A stretch of 64,000 bases of DNA. It comes from an uncultured Oscillospiraceae bacterium. GTDB lineage: Bacteria > Bacillota > Clostridia > Oscillospirales > Oscillospiraceae. The notes beneath the pieces were generated by a model, which made no database searches, had not been told where the DNA came from, and was given only the letters and a program-made list of their open reading frames with translations. The stretch is taken from contig CATONV010000003.1 of assembly GCA_951801655.1 (NCBI GenBank), positions 1 to 64,000 of the forward strand, in the 5' to 3' direction. Shown here piece by piece: positions 27,969-36,849 of the stretch (positions are counted from its first letter, which is position 1; each line of letters opens with the position of its first letter). The position numbers and the translations under genes are program-made.

Positions 27969-28616
27969 TCAGACTCCGTTCTTCGCAAAGTGGTCGCACC
28001 AGGGCCGCAGGGTACACGTCTGACACTGGGGTCTTCGGGCGACGCACACCGCCCGGCCGTGGAGGACCATACGGTGGCAGAAGTCGTTGGACTCCTCCGG
28101 GGGCAGGACGGCCCGAAGCTGCGTCTCCACCTTGGCCGGGTCCTTGGTGCCGTCAGTGAGGCCCAGCAGGCCGGTGATGCGGATGCAGTGGGTGTCAGCC
28201 ACCACCACGCCGGGGGTGTGGTACACGTCCCCCAGAATCAGATTCGCGGTCTTTCTCCCCACGCCGGGCAGCTTCAGCAGCTCCTCCATGGTACCGGGGA
28301 CCTTGCCGCCGTAGTCCCGCAGCAGCATCTGGGAGGCCAGCACAATGTCCTTGGCCTTGGCCCGGAAGAAGCCGGTGGAATGGATGTACTCTTCCACTTC
28401 AGAAACATCGGCCTCCGCCAGGGACTCCAGGGTTGGAAACCGCTTGTACAGGGCGGGGGTCACCTTGTTCACCCTCTCGTCGGTACACTGGGCGGCCAGA
28501 CGGACGGAAAACAGCAGCTCGTAGTCTTTTTTATACTCCAGGGAGCAGATGCCGCCGGGATAGAGGACCTTCAGCTCCTCCACAATAGCGCGGATTTCCT
28601 CTGGGGTTTTGTTCAT
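27969..28616 (-). CDS. nth: Endonuclease III
   Basis: HhH LPGVGRKTANLILGD, VVADTHCIRITGLLGL, FeS cluster C-x6-C-x2-C-x5-C. Confidence 0.96.
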   Translation of the reverse strand: MNKTPEEIRAIVEELKVLYPGGICSLEYKKDYELLFSVRLAAQCTDERVNKVTPALYKRFPTLESLAEADVSEVEEYIHSTGFFRAKAKDIVLASQMLLRDYGGKVPGTMEELLKLPGVGRKTANLILGDVYHTPGVVVADTHCIRITGLLGLTDGTKDPAKVETQLRAVLPPEESNDFCHRMVLHGRAVCVARRPQCQTCTLRPWCDHFAKNGV

Positions 28617-28645
28617 AATGTGTCACCTCTCATCTACATTTGGGC

Positions 28646-28668
28646 GGGCGGCCGCAGGCCGCCCCTAC
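28646..28668 (-). repeat. Solo GTAG-footed REP
   Basis: Reverse strand: GTAG-GGGCGGCC-TGC-GGCCGCCC. Confidence 0.75.
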
Positions 28669-28767
28669 AATATATCATATCCCGGGCAAAATTTCGACTC
28701 TTTCGAACAAAATACCCTTGTCTTTTTTCTCCGTCCCCGATATGATGGAGGGGCGAGGTGACATGTT

Positions 28768-29598
28768 ATGAAAAGTCTGTTCCGATGCCCCCTGTGCCAA
28801 GCCCCTCTGGAGAGGGAAGAGACACGCTGGCTCTGCCCCAACCGGCACAGCTTTGACCGGGCCGCCGCCGGGTATGTCCACCTGCTCCCCGCCAATCAGA
28901 AGCACTCCAAAGACCCCGGCGACGACAAAGCCATGGTGGCCGCCCGGTCCGCTTTTTTGGAAAAGGACTACTATGCTCCTCTGCGGGACAATCTGTGTAA
29001 AGTAATTCTACAGTACGCAGAAAACTTGCCCGCCCCCGTCATCCTGGACAGCGGCTGCGGAGAGGGCTACTACACCGCCGGGCTGTACCGGGCGCTGTCC
29101 GAGGCGGACCGCCCCCCTAAAATCGCGGGGGTGGACCTGTCCAAAGCCGCTCTGCGCCGGGCAGCGAAACGGGCGCCCAAGGCGGAATTTGCCGTGGCTT
29201 CGGTGTACCATCTGCCCGTCCTGGATCAGTCAGTAGACGTACTGGTCAACATTTTTTCTCCTTTGGCAACCGAGGAGTTCGCCCGGGTGCTGCGCCCCGG
29301 GGGACTGTTCTGCTACGCAGTCCCCTCCGCCCGGCACCTGTGGGAGATGAAGCAAGTCCTGTATGTCCACCCCTATGAGAACCCGGTAAAGCGGGAGGGT
29401 TACACCGGCTTTATCTGGCGGGATGTAAAGGAGATACGCTATACGGTCAATCTAGAGGGGACCGGCGACATCATGGCCCTGTTCGGCATGACTCCCTACG
29501 CCTGGAAGACTCCGAAAGAAGGCGTCGTCCGGCTGAAGACTTTGGACCGGCTTGACTGCCAAATCGGATTTGACCTACACCTGTATGAACGGGTGTAA
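28768..29598 (+). CDS. RlmA-family 23S rRNA (guanine-N1)-methyltransferase
   Basis: Zn-binding CPLCQAPLEREETRWLCPNRHSFDRAAAGYVHLLP, SAM motif ILDSGCGEGYYT. Confidence 0.9.
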   Translation: MKSLFRCPLCQAPLEREETRWLCPNRHSFDRAAAGYVHLLPANQKHSKDPGDDKAMVAARSAFLEKDYYAPLRDNLCKVILQYAENLPAPVILDSGCGEGYYTAGLYRALSEADRPPKIAGVDLSKAALRRAAKRAPKAEFAVASVYHLPVLDQSVDVLVNIFSPLATEEFARVLRPGGLFCYAVPSARHLWEMKQVLYVHPYENPVKREGYTGFIWRDVKEIRYTVNLEGTGDIMALFGMTPYAWKTPKEGVVRLKTLDRLDCQIGFDLHLYERV

Positions 29599-29624
29599 AA
29601 AGAGCCGCCAAAGGCGGCTCTTTT
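29597..29624. terminator. Bidirectional terminator
   Basis: AAAAGAGCCGCC-AAA-GGCGGCTCTTTT. Confidence 0.9.
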
Positions 29625-29627
29625 ATC

Positions 29628-31112
29628 TTACAGCTTTTCCAGCCCCAGCTTGAGGCGGCGGAGGGTCTCCTCCTTGCCCAAAATTTTACAAATTTCAATG
29701 GCGCCGCCGGGCGTCACCGCCTGACCGGCGGCAGCGATACGCACCGGCCACATGACGGTGGCGTTCTTCACCTGGAGGCCCTCAGCCAACCCGGTGAGAA
29801 CGTCATGGATATTCCCCTCGTTCCAGGTGTGTACAGCGTCCAGCACCACAATGGCGGAGGACAGCATCTCCTTTGCCACCTCGGGGGTACACTTGGACTT
29901 CTTGTTGGCAAACAGCTCCGCGCTGTACTCGGGCAGCTCCTGGAAGAAGGCCACCTTCTCCGGGATCTCGGTGAGCCTTTCGCACCGGGCCTGGAGCAGG
30001 GCGGCAATCTCCTCCGCCGACAGGCTTTCACCCTTTACAGTCTCTCGGATATAGGGCTTTGCCACCCGGGCGAAATCCTCCGGGGACATGGCCCGCAGGT
30101 ATAGGGCGTTGAAGTGGGTCAGCTTCTCAATATCGAAGATGGCCGGGGACTTGGACATGCCCGCCAGGTCGAAGGCCTTTGCCAGCTCGTCCAAGGAGAA
30201 GACCTCTTTCTCGGCAATGTCTCCCCGGGGGGACCAGCCCAGCAGGGCCACGTAGTTGAGGATGGCGTCGGTGAGGAAGCCCTGGTCCTTCAGGTCCTCG
30301 TAGGAGGGGTCGCCGTGGCGCTTGGACATCTTGTTCTGGGCGTCCCGCATGACGGGAGAACAGTGGACATAGGTGGGGATATCCCAGCCGAAGCCCTCAT
30401 ACAGCAGGTTATACTTGGGAGCAGAGGACAGGTACTCGCTGCCCCGGACCACGTGGGTAATGCCCATGAGGTGGTCGTCGATGACATTGGCAAAGTTGTA
30501 GGTGGGCATACCGTCCCGCTTGATGAGGACCTGATCGTCCAGCGTTTTGTTCTCCACGGTGATGTCGCCGAAGATGGCGTCGTGGAAGGTGGTAGTCCCC
30601 TCCGCCGGAATGCGCTGACGGATGACGTAAGGCTCCCCGGCGTCTACCCGGGCCTGGGCCTCCTCCGGGGACAGGGACCGGCAGAGGTCTTCCGCCCGGT
30701 CAAATTCGCCGGTGTCCTCGGCGCTGTCCGCTTTCTCGCAAAAACAGTAGTAGGCGTGTCCCTTTTCGACGAGCAGCCGGGCGTACTTTCCATAGGTATC
30801 CCGCCTCTCCGACTGGATGTAGGGGGCCACAGGGCCGCCCACGTCGGGCCCCTCGTCGTGGTCCAACTTACACTCGGCCAGCGTCTTGTAGATCACATCG
30901 GTGGCGCCCTCCACCAGGCGGCCCTGGTCGGTGTCCTCAATGCGCAGGATGAAGGTGCCCCCGGCGTTCCGGGCAATGAGCCAGGTGTATAGCGCCGTGC
31001 GCAGGTTGCCCACGTGCATGTATCCCGTGGGCGAGGGCGCAAACCGGGTGCGCACCTTTCCCTTGGGGATTTTTTTCTCCATCTCTTCAAAATACTTCAT
31101 GTCCAATGCCAT
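29628..31112 (-). CDS. gltX: Glutamyl-tRNA synthetase
   Basis: RTRFAPSPTGYMHVGNLRTALY, KMSKRHGD; start set at MALDMKYFEEMEKK. Confidence 0.96.
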   Translation of the reverse strand: MALDMKYFEEMEKKIPKGKVRTRFAPSPTGYMHVGNLRTALYTWLIARNAGGTFILRIEDTDQGRLVEGATDVIYKTLAECKLDHDEGPDVGGPVAPYIQSERRDTYGKYARLLVEKGHAYYCFCEKADSAEDTGEFDRAEDLCRSLSPEEAQARVDAGEPYVIRQRIPAEGTTTFHDAIFGDITVENKTLDDQVLIKRDGMPTYNFANVIDDHLMGITHVVRGSEYLSSAPKYNLLYEGFGWDIPTYVHCSPVMRDAQNKMSKRHGDPSYEDLKDQGFLTDAILNYVALLGWSPRGDIAEKEVFSLDELAKAFDLAGMSKSPAIFDIEKLTHFNALYLRAMSPEDFARVAKPYIRETVKGESLSAEEIAALLQARCERLTEIPEKVAFFQELPEYSAELFANKKSKCTPEVAKEMLSSAIVVLDAVHTWNEGNIHDVLTGLAEGLQVKNATVMWPVRIAAAGQAVTPGGAIEICKILGKEETLRRLKLGLEKL

Positions 31113-31299
31113 GATATTCTCTCCTCCCGTAGACAGGTTTTCTCTATTATAGGCAATTCTCCGCTGTTTTGCAAGTGAAATCTCACCCAAAGATAAAGGA
31201 GTCGGACCTGTTTGCTGTTGAAGACCTTCTCCAGAAATACAGCTTGCCTATTCAGCCGATCTCTGATATAATCAGCCCACAAAAAAGGGAGGTACTACC

Positions 31300-31845
31300 A
31301 TGGCCGAAACTCAATTCTATTGTGTCATAGCTGTTTTCCTCTTTCTGGGCATTCCTGTCCTGTTTTTTTCCTTGGTACGGGGGGCTGAAGCAGAAAAAAG
31401 ACGACTGTTACGGTCCCTTCTTCTGTTGGGCGGAATGATTCTTCTCCGTTTTGGCGGCAACTATTCTCTCTCCAAGCTGGACATGGGCTGGCGCTGCACC
31501 CCCCGGTACGTCATGAGTTTCCTGATCTGGGTCCTGCTTGTTGTGACCATCGCCCGCTGCTTGCAAACGCTTGCCTCTCTCCCGGAAAAGCGTACTTCCC
31601 CAATCTGGCTGGGCAGCTTTCTCTCCCTACTTACGTCCGCAGTCTTTATCACCCTTCTCATGATTAGCCTGTACTCCGACCGCCTGAACGAATCTGTTGT
31701 CTCCATTGACGGACAGGCTGTCATCCGGGAGAGCAAGCTAAACGGCGGCGCTGTGCGGCGGTTTTATCTCCCCGTCAACTGCCTGGTCCACGGCCAGGAG
31801 CTGGAATATAATTGGGAGACCAATCAGGTCACCCTTCCAGCCTAA
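31300..31845 (+). CDS. Hypothetical membrane protein
   Basis: 181 aa with multiple TM segments; RBS GGGAGG. Confidence 0.7.
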   Translation: MAETQFYCVIAVFLFLGIPVLFFSLVRGAEAEKRRLLRSLLLLGGMILLRFGGNYSLSKLDMGWRCTPRYVMSFLIWVLLVVTIARCLQTLASLPEKRTSPIWLGSFLSLLTSAVFITLLMISLYSDRLNESVVSIDGQAVIRESKLNGGAVRRFYLPVNCLVHGQELEYNWETNQVTLPA

Positions 31846-31859
31846 CATCGACCAGCAAA

Positions 31860-31895
31860 AGAGGCAGGCCCGCTTGGGCCTGCCTCTCGGTTTTA
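31860..31895. terminator. Bidirectional terminator
   Basis: GAGGCAGGCCC-GCTT-GGGCCTGCCTC, then CGGTTTT. Confidence 0.85.
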
Positions 31896-33410
31896 TCTGG
31901 TGCTGGGGATGAGGAGCATCCGTCCTGTGGGGAGGCAGTCCTCCTCCAGTTCGTTGGCCTGGAGAATCTGTTCCATCGTGGTGCCGTGGGCCTTGGCGAT
32001 ATCCCACAGCTCCTCTCCGGGGGATGGCATACGCAGCACCACCGAGGGACGCTGGCCCTCCCCGGCGTTCCGGGCCTCTCCCAGCTGAGCGGAGGTCACC
32101 GTGGGCACCTCTGCCGTCTCGGTGGCCAGACAGTGGAACTCCACAGTAAAACGCACCTCCACTCCGCCGGCGGCGGGGGCGGCAAAGACCTCCCCGGGGC
32201 AGACACAGGTGCAGGAGCACCGGGCTCCCTCCGGGCACTCCAGGCGGCAGGTCACCGGCAGAGACCGGCGCACACACTGGACCAGCTCATTCTCGTCCAG
32301 ATAAAGTACCGTAACGCAGCCTTCAGTGGTGAGAACCAGCTCCTTTCCTTCCCGGTTCCGACGCACCTGGCCCAGAGTCAGCCGGGCGTCCACCACAGAG
32401 CGGACCAGCTCCCCCGTCTCCAGCAGCTCCCGGACAGCCTGGGGCCGTACCGACTGCTCGGTGAGGCGGCACAGACGCTGATTCTCACGTTCCACCTCCA
32501 TCAGGCTGCTGGTACTGTACAGATCCTGAAGCAGCGTCACCGGTCGGCGGCAATATACCTGGGCCTGGGCCAGCAGTTCCAGATTCACATCCATCTCCCG
32601 GCCGTCGCCGGGCAGCTGGTCGCACTGGAGGGAGGCCACTTCCACCTCCACCTGGCACTCCCCCTCTTCCCCGGCGCCCGCCACCTCGATGATCTGGGAA
32701 AAGGGCAGGGACTCATGGCTGGCGGACAGCCCGCCTCCCGCCTCCTGAAGGAGAAGGTAGAGCTCCACCATCCCTTTGAAAATAAGCTTGGACCCGATGA
32801 GCTTGCTCTCGGTACACACCGGCTGGGCCCGGACGGCCAGCAGCATGGGAGACTCCCCCGTCCCCTGAAGGCGCACCTGATCCGAAAAGGTAAAGGGCTT
32901 CTCCTGCACAGCGCACAGCTGGTAGTTCTCCCCCCGGAACTGCCGCTGGCACAGCCCCTCCTCGCCGGAATCTTTCACACCGATACAGACGGGTCTCTCC
33001 ACAGGCTGGCAGGCAGTGATATCCACAGCCAGGTCCACCCGCAGCAGCACCTTGCGGGGGTTGAGGGCCCTGGCTTCGGCGCCACGCAGCCGCGGACTGG
33101 CCAGCACCGTCCCCCTCTCGGTGAGACCGGGGGCCTCCGCCTGACAGGTGAAGGGCAGGCCCACCTCCATCCTCCTGAGACCGCCGCCACCCTCGGGCTG
33201 GTATAAAATAGAGGCCCGAACCATCCCGGTCACCTGTGCCGCCCCCTCCCGGGCCTGCTTGCCGCTGACGGTGGCCTGACCACATACGTCCACAATGCGC
33301 AGAATGTCCGGGCATGCGTCGGGTACGATGCTCTCCAGAGTCTCCTCCTGGCACAAAGTCACCTCCGCTGCCGTCTCGTAGTTGATAATGGTATCCCGTT
33401 CAAATTCCAT
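31893..33410 (-). CDS. DUF3794/SPOCS domain protein with C-terminal LysM
   Basis: 505 aa; repeated SPOCS-type segments; C-terminal SPGEELWDIAKAHGTTMEQILQANELEEDCLPTGRMLLIP. Confidence 0.9.
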   Translation of the reverse strand: MEFERDTIINYETAAEVTLCQEETLESIVPDACPDILRIVDVCGQATVSGKQAREGAAQVTGMVRASILYQPEGGGGLRRMEVGLPFTCQAEAPGLTERGTVLASPRLRGAEARALNPRKVLLRVDLAVDITACQPVERPVCIGVKDSGEEGLCQRQFRGENYQLCAVQEKPFTFSDQVRLQGTGESPMLLAVRAQPVCTESKLIGSKLIFKGMVELYLLLQEAGGGLSASHESLPFSQIIEVAGAGEEGECQVEVEVASLQCDQLPGDGREMDVNLELLAQAQVYCRRPVTLLQDLYSTSSLMEVERENQRLCRLTEQSVRPQAVRELLETGELVRSVVDARLTLGQVRRNREGKELVLTTEGCVTVLYLDENELVQCVRRSLPVTCRLECPEGARCSCTCVCPGEVFAAPAAGGVEVRFTVEFHCLATETAEVPTVTSAQLGEARNAGEGQRPSVVLRMPSPGEELWDIAKAHGTTMEQILQANELEEDCLPTGRMLLIPSTR

Positions 33411-33485
33411 GGTGTCCTCTCCCTTGTCATAGTATCAGCCTGGCTTTGTTGACACTATATGCCCGGGAGCTCCTATGTATGACGC

Positions 33486-33557
33486 CTATTTCACCTTGAA
33501 AATCCTGCGCAGCAGCCCCCGCAGGCACCGGGGGGAACGTACCACCACGATACCCAT
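33486..33557 (-). CDS. spoVM: Stage V sporulation protein M (SpoVM-like), 23 aa
   Basis: MGIVVVRSPRCLRGLLRRIFKVK after RBS GGAGGGGAGG; matches SpoVM pattern (V-V-x-x-P-x-x-L-x-G-[IL]-[LV]-R-x-[IM]-F). Confidence 0.75.
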   Translation of the reverse strand: MGIVVVRSPRCLRGLLRRIFKVK

Positions 33558-33727
33558 GAAAACGCCTCCCCTCCCTGTTGGATTTGCCGTTGACGGCTGT
33601 TTTATCCTATGCGGGAAGAAGTCAGGTGTGACAGATTCCCGTTGCAAAATTTGTCAGACGCACTAAAGATAACAGGCAAGGGGGATTTCAGCGCGGCCGA
33701 ATCGACGGCCAATTCGTCAGCGGTGAG

Positions 33728-34660
33728 TCAGTTCGTCTCTTCGAAATCGGTATCCTCCCCGGGCTGGGGCAGGATTTCGATATGCTTGCTGCCGTTTTCG
33801 TCCTCGTTCTCCCGGGTGGTGTAGGCGGCGCCGGCGTCCGGGCTCACTGTGGTAAACCACTCCCGGTCAAAACCGCTGTTCAATATGAACTGCTCCACTG
33901 CGGCGGGGTCGGCCTGGCTCTTGCCCAGGGGCAGGGTGAACAGGGCGTGGGGCCCCTCAATTTCCTCCACAAAGGAGATGGTTCCGTCCTCCGCCATGGT
34001 GAAGGTTTCCTGGCTGGGCACTGTGCCCTGGTAGAAGGCCAGATACACCGTGTGGTCCGCGAACATTTCAACGTTCTGGGTGTCCAGCAGGTAGTAGAGC
34101 ACCCCGTCCTGCTCCAGGAGGGAGACGCCGGCGTCCAGGGTCCAGTTATTCACCGACCAGGGGGTGAATCCAGCCACCAGAGGCGTGAAGGTGTAGTCTA
34201 CAATGGAAAAATCATCCGTGTCCAGCGGCGTTCCGTCCAGGCTTTCCAGGATCATCACCGCGTAGGTGCGGGCCTGATCGGCCTGGTCAGTCCAGCCGGA
34301 CAGATTCTCTCCCGAGACCAGTCCCGCCAGGGTGACGCAGAAGTTTTCCGTCTGCACCGACTGATTCAGCCGGACGGCATCCTCGCTCTCAAAAGCCTGG
34401 GCCAGCGCAGGGTATCCATACATGTCCGCTACCTGGGCAGGGCTGAGCCAGTGGGACGCAGCGTAGGCGGAAACGGTAAACAGGGCCACCGCCGCAGCAA
34501 CGGCAGCCGCTTTGATCAAGCCTTTCTTTTTCATAGCAATACACTCCTTTTCAATTTCGGCGATTTGGGCGGTTTGACACACCAGCTCCTCCGTCCGTTC
34601 CTGGAAATCGGCGGAAAAGGGAATGGCGTCCACAGCCCTGCGGTAGTCGTTCCAATTCAT
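33728..34660 (-). CDS. DUF4179-like anti-sigma factor, single TM
   Basis: 310 aa; cytosolic N-term MNWNDYRRAVDAIPF, TM at ~45-65, overlaps upstream sigma gene. Confidence 0.75.
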   Translation of the reverse strand: MNWNDYRRAVDAIPFSADFQERTEELVCQTAQIAEIEKECIAMKKKGLIKAAAVAAAVALFTVSAYAASHWLSPAQVADMYGYPALAQAFESEDAVRLNQSVQTENFCVTLAGLVSGENLSGWTDQADQARTYAVMILESLDGTPLDTDDFSIVDYTFTPLVAGFTPWSVNNWTLDAGVSLLEQDGVLYYLLDTQNVEMFADHTVYLAFYQGTVPSQETFTMAEDGTISFVEEIEGPHALFTLPLGKSQADPAAVEQFILNSGFDREWFTTVSPDAGAAYTTRENEDENGSKHIEILPQPGEDTDFEETN

Positions 34661-35145
34661 TTGATCTCCTCCTTCAGCATTTCCCGCAGCCGTTCCCGGC
34701 CCCGGGCCAGCCGGGTGCCCACTGTGGCTGAGGGCAAACCCAGCAGTTTTCCAATTTCCCGGATGGAATACCCCTCGTAGTAATGCAGATGGATTACGGC
34801 GCCATACTTCTCCGGCAGCGCCTGCACCGCCTGAAGCAGGTCCGTCCCCGGCTCAGGGGCAGCCGTCTGGGCCGCCTCCTCCAGAGGGAGATTCCGCCTT
34901 TCCGCCTGACGGCGGATATCACTGGCGCGATGAAGGGTGGTTCGAATCAGCCACGCTTTCTCATGTCCGGCGTCCCGGAATGAGACGGGAGCAGCCAGCA
35001 GCCGCAAAAACACCTCCTGTACCGCGTCCTCTGCATCGCTGACGGAGGGCAGGCGGGTACTGGCCAGGCGCAGCAGCATATCGCTGTACTCCCGTACAAG
35101 ACGGCATATGGTCTCCTCGGTACCGACAGGGGCCATGCTTCTCAA
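34657..35145 (-). CDS. ECF-type RNA polymerase sigma factor
   Basis: SDAEDAVQEVFLRLL region 2, YYEGYSIREIGKLLGLPSATVGTRLARGRERL region 4. Confidence 0.92.
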   Translation of the reverse strand: MRSMAPVGTEETICRLVREYSDMLLRLASTRLPSVSDAEDAVQEVFLRLLAAPVSFRDAGHEKAWLIRTTLHRASDIRRQAERRNLPLEEAAQTAAPEPGTDLLQAVQALPEKYGAVIHLHYYEGYSIREIGKLLGLPSATVGTRLARGRERLREMLKEEIK

Positions 35146-35197
35146 CTCCCTTCACCCTTAACACGGGACACAAGGGGTAAATTTTTCACTTCCTGTA

Positions 35198-35246
35198 AAA
35201 AAAATCGACCTGCCGCGGGTACCCTTCTCCCACGACAGGCCGGTTT
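35198..35246 (-). terminator. Intrinsic terminator of coaD operon
   Basis: Reverse strand GGCCTGTCGTGGG ... CCCGCGGCAGGTC (G-U tolerant) followed by GATTTTTTTT. Confidence 0.75.
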
Positions 35247-35253
35247 TATGTGG

Positions 35254-35781
35254 TTATCCTCTGTCCGCGTCAAACACGGGCCGCCCCCCCTGGGGCTGGC
35301 TTCCGGGGTTGTTGTTGATGGTCGCCGCAGCGGCGGCCCTAAACCGGGAGCGGGACTGCTTGATCTCGTCAAAGGCCTCGGCCACCGCCTCTTCGGTGCG
35401 GCGCAGGGCGTCCTCGCAGTACTCGTTGGCCGACCGCTTCAGGGCCCGGCTACGCTCCTCCGCCTGGCGGATCATATCGTTGGCCCGCTGCTTGGCCTGG
35501 AGGGCCAAGGCGTCGGAGGCCAGCATCTGTTTGGCCCTCTCCTCAGCGGAGCGGACGATAGACTCCGCCTTCCGTTTGGCGTCCGCCTCCATTTCAGCCC
35601 GGCGAGCCATCATCTTTCGGGCCTCGGTCAGCTCCATGGGGAACTGACTGCGGATGTCGTCGATGAGGTCCAGGGCCCGATCCCTCTCGATAATACACTT
35701 ATCGCTGGACAGCGGGGCGTTTTTTGCCTCGTCAATCATTTCGAACAGCATATCCAACAGTTCTTCCACACCGCTTGCCAT
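35254..35781 (-). CDS. Coiled-coil protein (DivIVA/ATPase-stalk-like)
   Basis: 175 aa Ala/Arg/Glu-rich coiled coil directly downstream of coaD. Confidence 0.65.
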   Translation of the reverse strand: MASGVEELLDMLFEMIDEAKNAPLSSDKCIIERDRALDLIDDIRSQFPMELTEARKMMARRAEMEADAKRKAESIVRSAEERAKQMLASDALALQAKQRANDMIRQAEERSRALKRSANEYCEDALRRTEEAVAEAFDEIKQSRSRFRAAAAATINNNPGSQPQGGRPVFDADRG

Positions 35782-35785
35782 TTGG

Positions 35786-36283
35786 TCAGCCTCCCTTTTC
35801 TTCCATCTCTCTCATGCGCCGATTCACATCGTCCACAATCTCCCGGGGGACAAGGCCGGTCAGGTCCGCCCCGTACCGTGCCATCTCCTTGACGATGGTG
35901 GAACTGAGATAGGTATACTTTTCACTGGACGCCAGAAACATGGTCTCCAGTTTGGGGTTCAGGTGCCGGTTGATCACCGCCATCTGAACCTCCTGCTCAA
36001 AATCGGACACAGCCCTCAGTCCCTTGACCACCACCTTGGCCCGCCGCCGCTTGGCGTAGGCGGCCAACAGCTCGTTGGAGGAGTCCACCTCCACATTGGG
36101 GAACCGGGCGGTAGATTTTCTCAGCAGCTCCACCCTCTCCTCCGGGGTAAACATCCCGGTCTTTTTGGAGTTTACCATAACGCACACAACAAGGCTGTCG
36201 AAACAGGCGGCCGCCCGCTTGATAATGTTCAAATGTCCCAGAGTCACCGGGTCAAAGCTGCCCGGATAGATGGCTGTGCTCAT
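35786..36283 (-). CDS. coaD: Phosphopantetheine adenylyltransferase
   Basis: AIYPGSFDPVTLGHLNII; FLASSEKYTYLSSTIVKEMARYG. Confidence 0.97.
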   Translation of the reverse strand: MSTAIYPGSFDPVTLGHLNIIKRAAACFDSLVVCVMVNSKKTGMFTPEERVELLRKSTARFPNVEVDSSNELLAAYAKRRRAKVVVKGLRAVSDFEQEVQMAVINRHLNPKLETMFLASSEKYTYLSSTIVKEMARYGADLTGLVPREIVDDVNRRMREMEEKGG

Positions 36284-36837
36284 CGGTTCACACTCCCGGC
36301 CCGGCGGCAGACGGTCAGCTTGATCTGTCCATACCGGTACTCCCGCCCCATCTCATAGGGTGGCGTCATAGCGGGAGCAGACCAGTCCGTCCCACTTTCG
36401 CACACTATTATACCATGTTCCCGCAAAATGTCAAACCTTGTCAGCTGTTCAAGGGATTTTTCCAATAAACCGCTGTTATATGGCGGATCCAGAAAGATCA
36501 CGTCAAACTTTTCCCGGCAGGCGCAGAGAAAAGACAGCGCCTCCTCCTGGGCCACCCGGGCGCGGTCTTCAAAGCGGCACAGCCTGATGTTCTCCTTCAC
36601 CAGCGCGGTCGCTTCCCGGCGCATGTCCACAAAGGTGCAGTGCTCCGCCCCCCGGGACAGCGCCTCCAGCCCCAGCTGGCCGGTGCCGGCAAACAGGTCC
36701 AGCACCCGCCGTCCCTCCAGCTCAAACTGGATGATATTGAACAGCGACTCCTTCACCTTGTCGGTGGTAGGCCGGGTGTCCAACCCCTGAGGTTCCTTCA
36801 ATTTTCTGCCCCGGGCCTCGCCTGAAATAATGCGCAT
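36280..36837 (-). CDS. rsmD: 16S rRNA (guanine966-N2)-methyltransferase
   Basis: MRIISGEARGRKL...RPTTDKVKESLFNI, FLDPPYNSG. Confidence 0.96.
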   Translation of the reverse strand: MRIISGEARGRKLKEPQGLDTRPTTDKVKESLFNIIQFELEGRRVLDLFAGTGQLGLEALSRGAEHCTFVDMRREATALVKENIRLCRFEDRARVAQEEALSFLCACREKFDVIFLDPPYNSGLLEKSLEQLTRFDILREHGIIVCESGTDWSAPAMTPPYEMGREYRYGQIKLTVCRRAGSVNR

Positions 36838-36849
36838 ACAAAACGCTCC

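Noticed and set aside
33475-33666. 63-aa plus-strand ORF
   Set aside because: No SD of note; overlaps the better supported spoVM-like gene on the minus strand
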